DNA from: Primulina eburnea
Lineage: Eukaryota > Streptophyta > Magnoliopsida > Lamiales > Gesneriaceae
Assembly: GCF_022965805.1 (NCBI RefSeq)
Contig: NC_133103.1
Span: 27,394,329-27,458,328, forward strand
Length of the DNA stretch: 64,000 bases
Direction: 5' to 3'
Shown: positions 62,601 through 64,000 of the stretch, one piece after another
How positions within the stretch are numbered: position 1 is the stretch's first letter
How the letters are laid out: every line of letters starts with the position of its first letter
Position numbers and translations under genes: made by a program
Notes under the pieces: generated by a model
What the model saw: only the letters and a program-made list of their open reading frames with translations
What the model was told of the DNA's origin: nothing
The model's database searches: none

Positions 62601-64000
62601 TTTGTATTAGTAGTGGTGACTACCAACATATAAATATATATCATGTGTCATCAAAAGTTGACAAACAAATATTATAATGAATAACAATATAAGAATTTAA
62701 AATAATAAAAAATTGTAGAGTCCTAGTACCACAAGGATTAGGAAGTCCTTTTGGGAAAGGCACTCCTATTCCAACCTCTATATATACACCATGAGGGGCC
62801 ATAAATCTAATAACAAGTTTGCACACAAAAACACAACAAAGCTCTCTCATTTCCTCACATCAAGTTTCGGCCACCTTGATTTTCAAGGTAAAATTTTTAG
62901 CCACTTGTTCTTCCACCGCCACCGTCGCACTGTCCCCGGATTTTGGAAATTCAGAGGTCCTAGTCGCATTGCACAAATCGTTTGCGATTTTTAGTGCAAT
63001 CCAGGCAAGGAGGACAGTCTTCGATGTGGACTTAATTAAGTGATCAAGGTTGAAGAGCCGTTTGTAGAGATTTACAAGAATGACTATTTCTGATTAAAAA
63101 TAGGAATAGTTTGGAGTCCAGCGTTGTATAAGTGCAGGTATAAACCCTTGCACCCTAAGAATGAAATTTTAAACACACGATGCCCAAGCAACGTTTCGAT
63201 TGTCGAAATGAAAATTTTAAACTTCTGCTGCATATTGGGTACGAGAATACTATGTCCCAATAGGAATAAAACAGAAGCAATCTAGCAAGGGAGCAAGAGG
63301 AGCAGTTCCCAAACATTAAAAAAAAAAAAAAAAATTACGCATGACTTGCTCTCGAAAAATGTTAGAAATTACATGTAGCGCACCCTCAACCTGGGACAAC
63401 CAGTGATTTAGTAACCATCAAATTCAATTCATGCAACCCAACTCTTATTTACATGTTTAAAGATCACATCTATTCACTCAACCAAAAAAGGACAAAATAA
63501 CAAATGGGGAGCTTGAAGAAAGGCAGCACAAACATAGAAATACACCTAAATAGAATCCCAAAATATTTCAACCGAGAAAAATTATTCATTCAACACGTAT
63601 TAAACTGAAAAGAAAATATATTTATATCAGAACCAAATCTGTGTACTGTAGCACAACTTTTAACCCTCAGCGGTTCATAGTCAGAAGGCAAAAATCAGGC
63701 AAAAAACCATCAGATCCAATCAATCTGAATTTCCCACTCGAAGCCAAGTAGAGCAAACCCACGTCTCCTTTAAGCAAATACCTCACTAAAACCCACATAA
63801 ACTGGAAACACAACCATCAAATACATGCACACAAGATATACTTAAACCCACTAAGAATCAAGAGATGTATGCACAGAGTGAGCGCGAAGGAAGCGCAGAT
63901 CTGAGTAAAAGAGAGGAGTAGAAGCTGAGGTCTTACTCCTGGTAAGCGGAGAGAATGAAGACCGAGACAAATAGGAGTCTCCCGAGGAAAGACAGGAAAG
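59640..64000 (-). CDS. HR-like lesion-inducing protein (DoxX-like membrane protein)
   Basis: Five exons on the minus strand: 63937-64000 (5' end beyond the window), 60281-60395, 60165-60076, 59985-59887, 59741-59640. Donors GTAAGA, GTAAGA, GTATGC and GTACAA, and AG acceptors, keep frame throughout. The visible part is about 155 residues; only the first one or two should be missing. Order: FLGRLLFVSVFILSAYQE (helix 1), FNEFGADGGPAVKALKPKF, SLGSLLFVFGSTFGAIIL (helix), LHQAISAPILYDFYNYE, SLALLGALLFFIGMKNS (helix), then a Lys-rich tail ending KTN. This matches the plant HR-like lesion-inducing family. These are small multi-pass membrane proteins linked to lesion formation; the biochemical role is unclear. 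All residues read look intact. Intron 1 (about 3.5 kb) is swollen by a solo LTR. Confidence 0.9.
60396..61137 (-). other. Intron 1 of the HR-like lesion gene, distal part
   Basis: AT-rich, no gene seen. With 63263-63936 it makes up the original intron of about 1.4 kb. Confidence 0.6.
61138..63262 (+). mobile_element. Probable solo LTR in intron 1
   Basis: Starts TGATGGAATT and ends GTCCCAATA, a degraded TG...CA pair. The flanks AGAAT (61133-61137) and GGAAT (63263-63267) differ in one base, compatible with an old target duplication. A TATATATA box lies at about 62779 on the plus strand, antisense to the host gene. No coding sequence. The style resembles a long Copia LTR; family not identified. 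Confidence 0.55.
63263..63936 (-). other. Intron 1 of the HR-like lesion gene, proximal part
   Basis: Non-coding, with an A-run at 63317-63334. The donor GTAAGA (plus strand TCTTAC, 63931-63936) borders exon 1. Confidence 0.6.

Overview
The window is plant nuclear DNA, from an asterid-like eudicot. About nine tenths of it is LTR retrotransposons nested in one another. Two host genes are visible at the right end: a broken 2-oxoglutarate oxygenase gene of the ACC-oxidase-homolog type, and an HR-like lesion-inducing (DoxX-like) membrane protein gene. The extra 3' ORF of the Copia element resembles hypothetical proteins I remember from Gesneriaceae (Lamiales) genomes; that placement is from memory and tentative.

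I name the families locally. A, B and E are Ty3 elements with a Met-type primer site; A and B end in a chromodomain-like tail. C is seen only as LTRs. D and F are Athila-like Ty3 elements with an Asp-type primer site. One Ty1/Copia element is also present. Layout: 1-400, fragment of a B/E-like LTR (-). 401-2182, C LTR fragment (+). 2183-4218, B solo LTR (-). 4219-23327, A(+), its truncated 5' LTR split by the Copia element at 4642-15732 (duplicated target TCATG). 23328-23436 and 38690-41960, A(-), whose gag is split by B (23437-38689, target GTAGA). B's integrase is split by D (24093-36194, target CATCC). D's 5' LTR holds a 699-bp foreign insert, possibly organellar. 41961-43883 and 49530-50059, C LTR (-), split by F (43884-49524, target GTGAC). 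From 50060, the last intron and last exon of the oxygenase gene, the exon split by E (50313-58573, target AATTC). 59640-64000, the HR-like lesion gene (-), with a solo LTR in its first intron.

The order of insertion can be read directly: oxygenase intron, then C, then A(-), then B, then D, then the foreign insert. Most gag and pol genes carry frameshifts or stops. The D env-position ORF and a small antisense gene inside Copia are still open.

Two structural themes are not explained by ordinary annotation. First, each Ty3 LTR family carries its own short GC-rich palindrome in several copies, mostly just upstream of a TATA-like sequence. The two A copies carry different palindromes at the same LTR offset, and D repeats its LTR palindrome just upstream of its env-position ORF, followed by a TATA box. 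Second, all five Ty3 elements with a visible 3' polypurine tract have a short hairpin a few bases upstream of it, with a purine four-base loop and arms that differ but stay paired.
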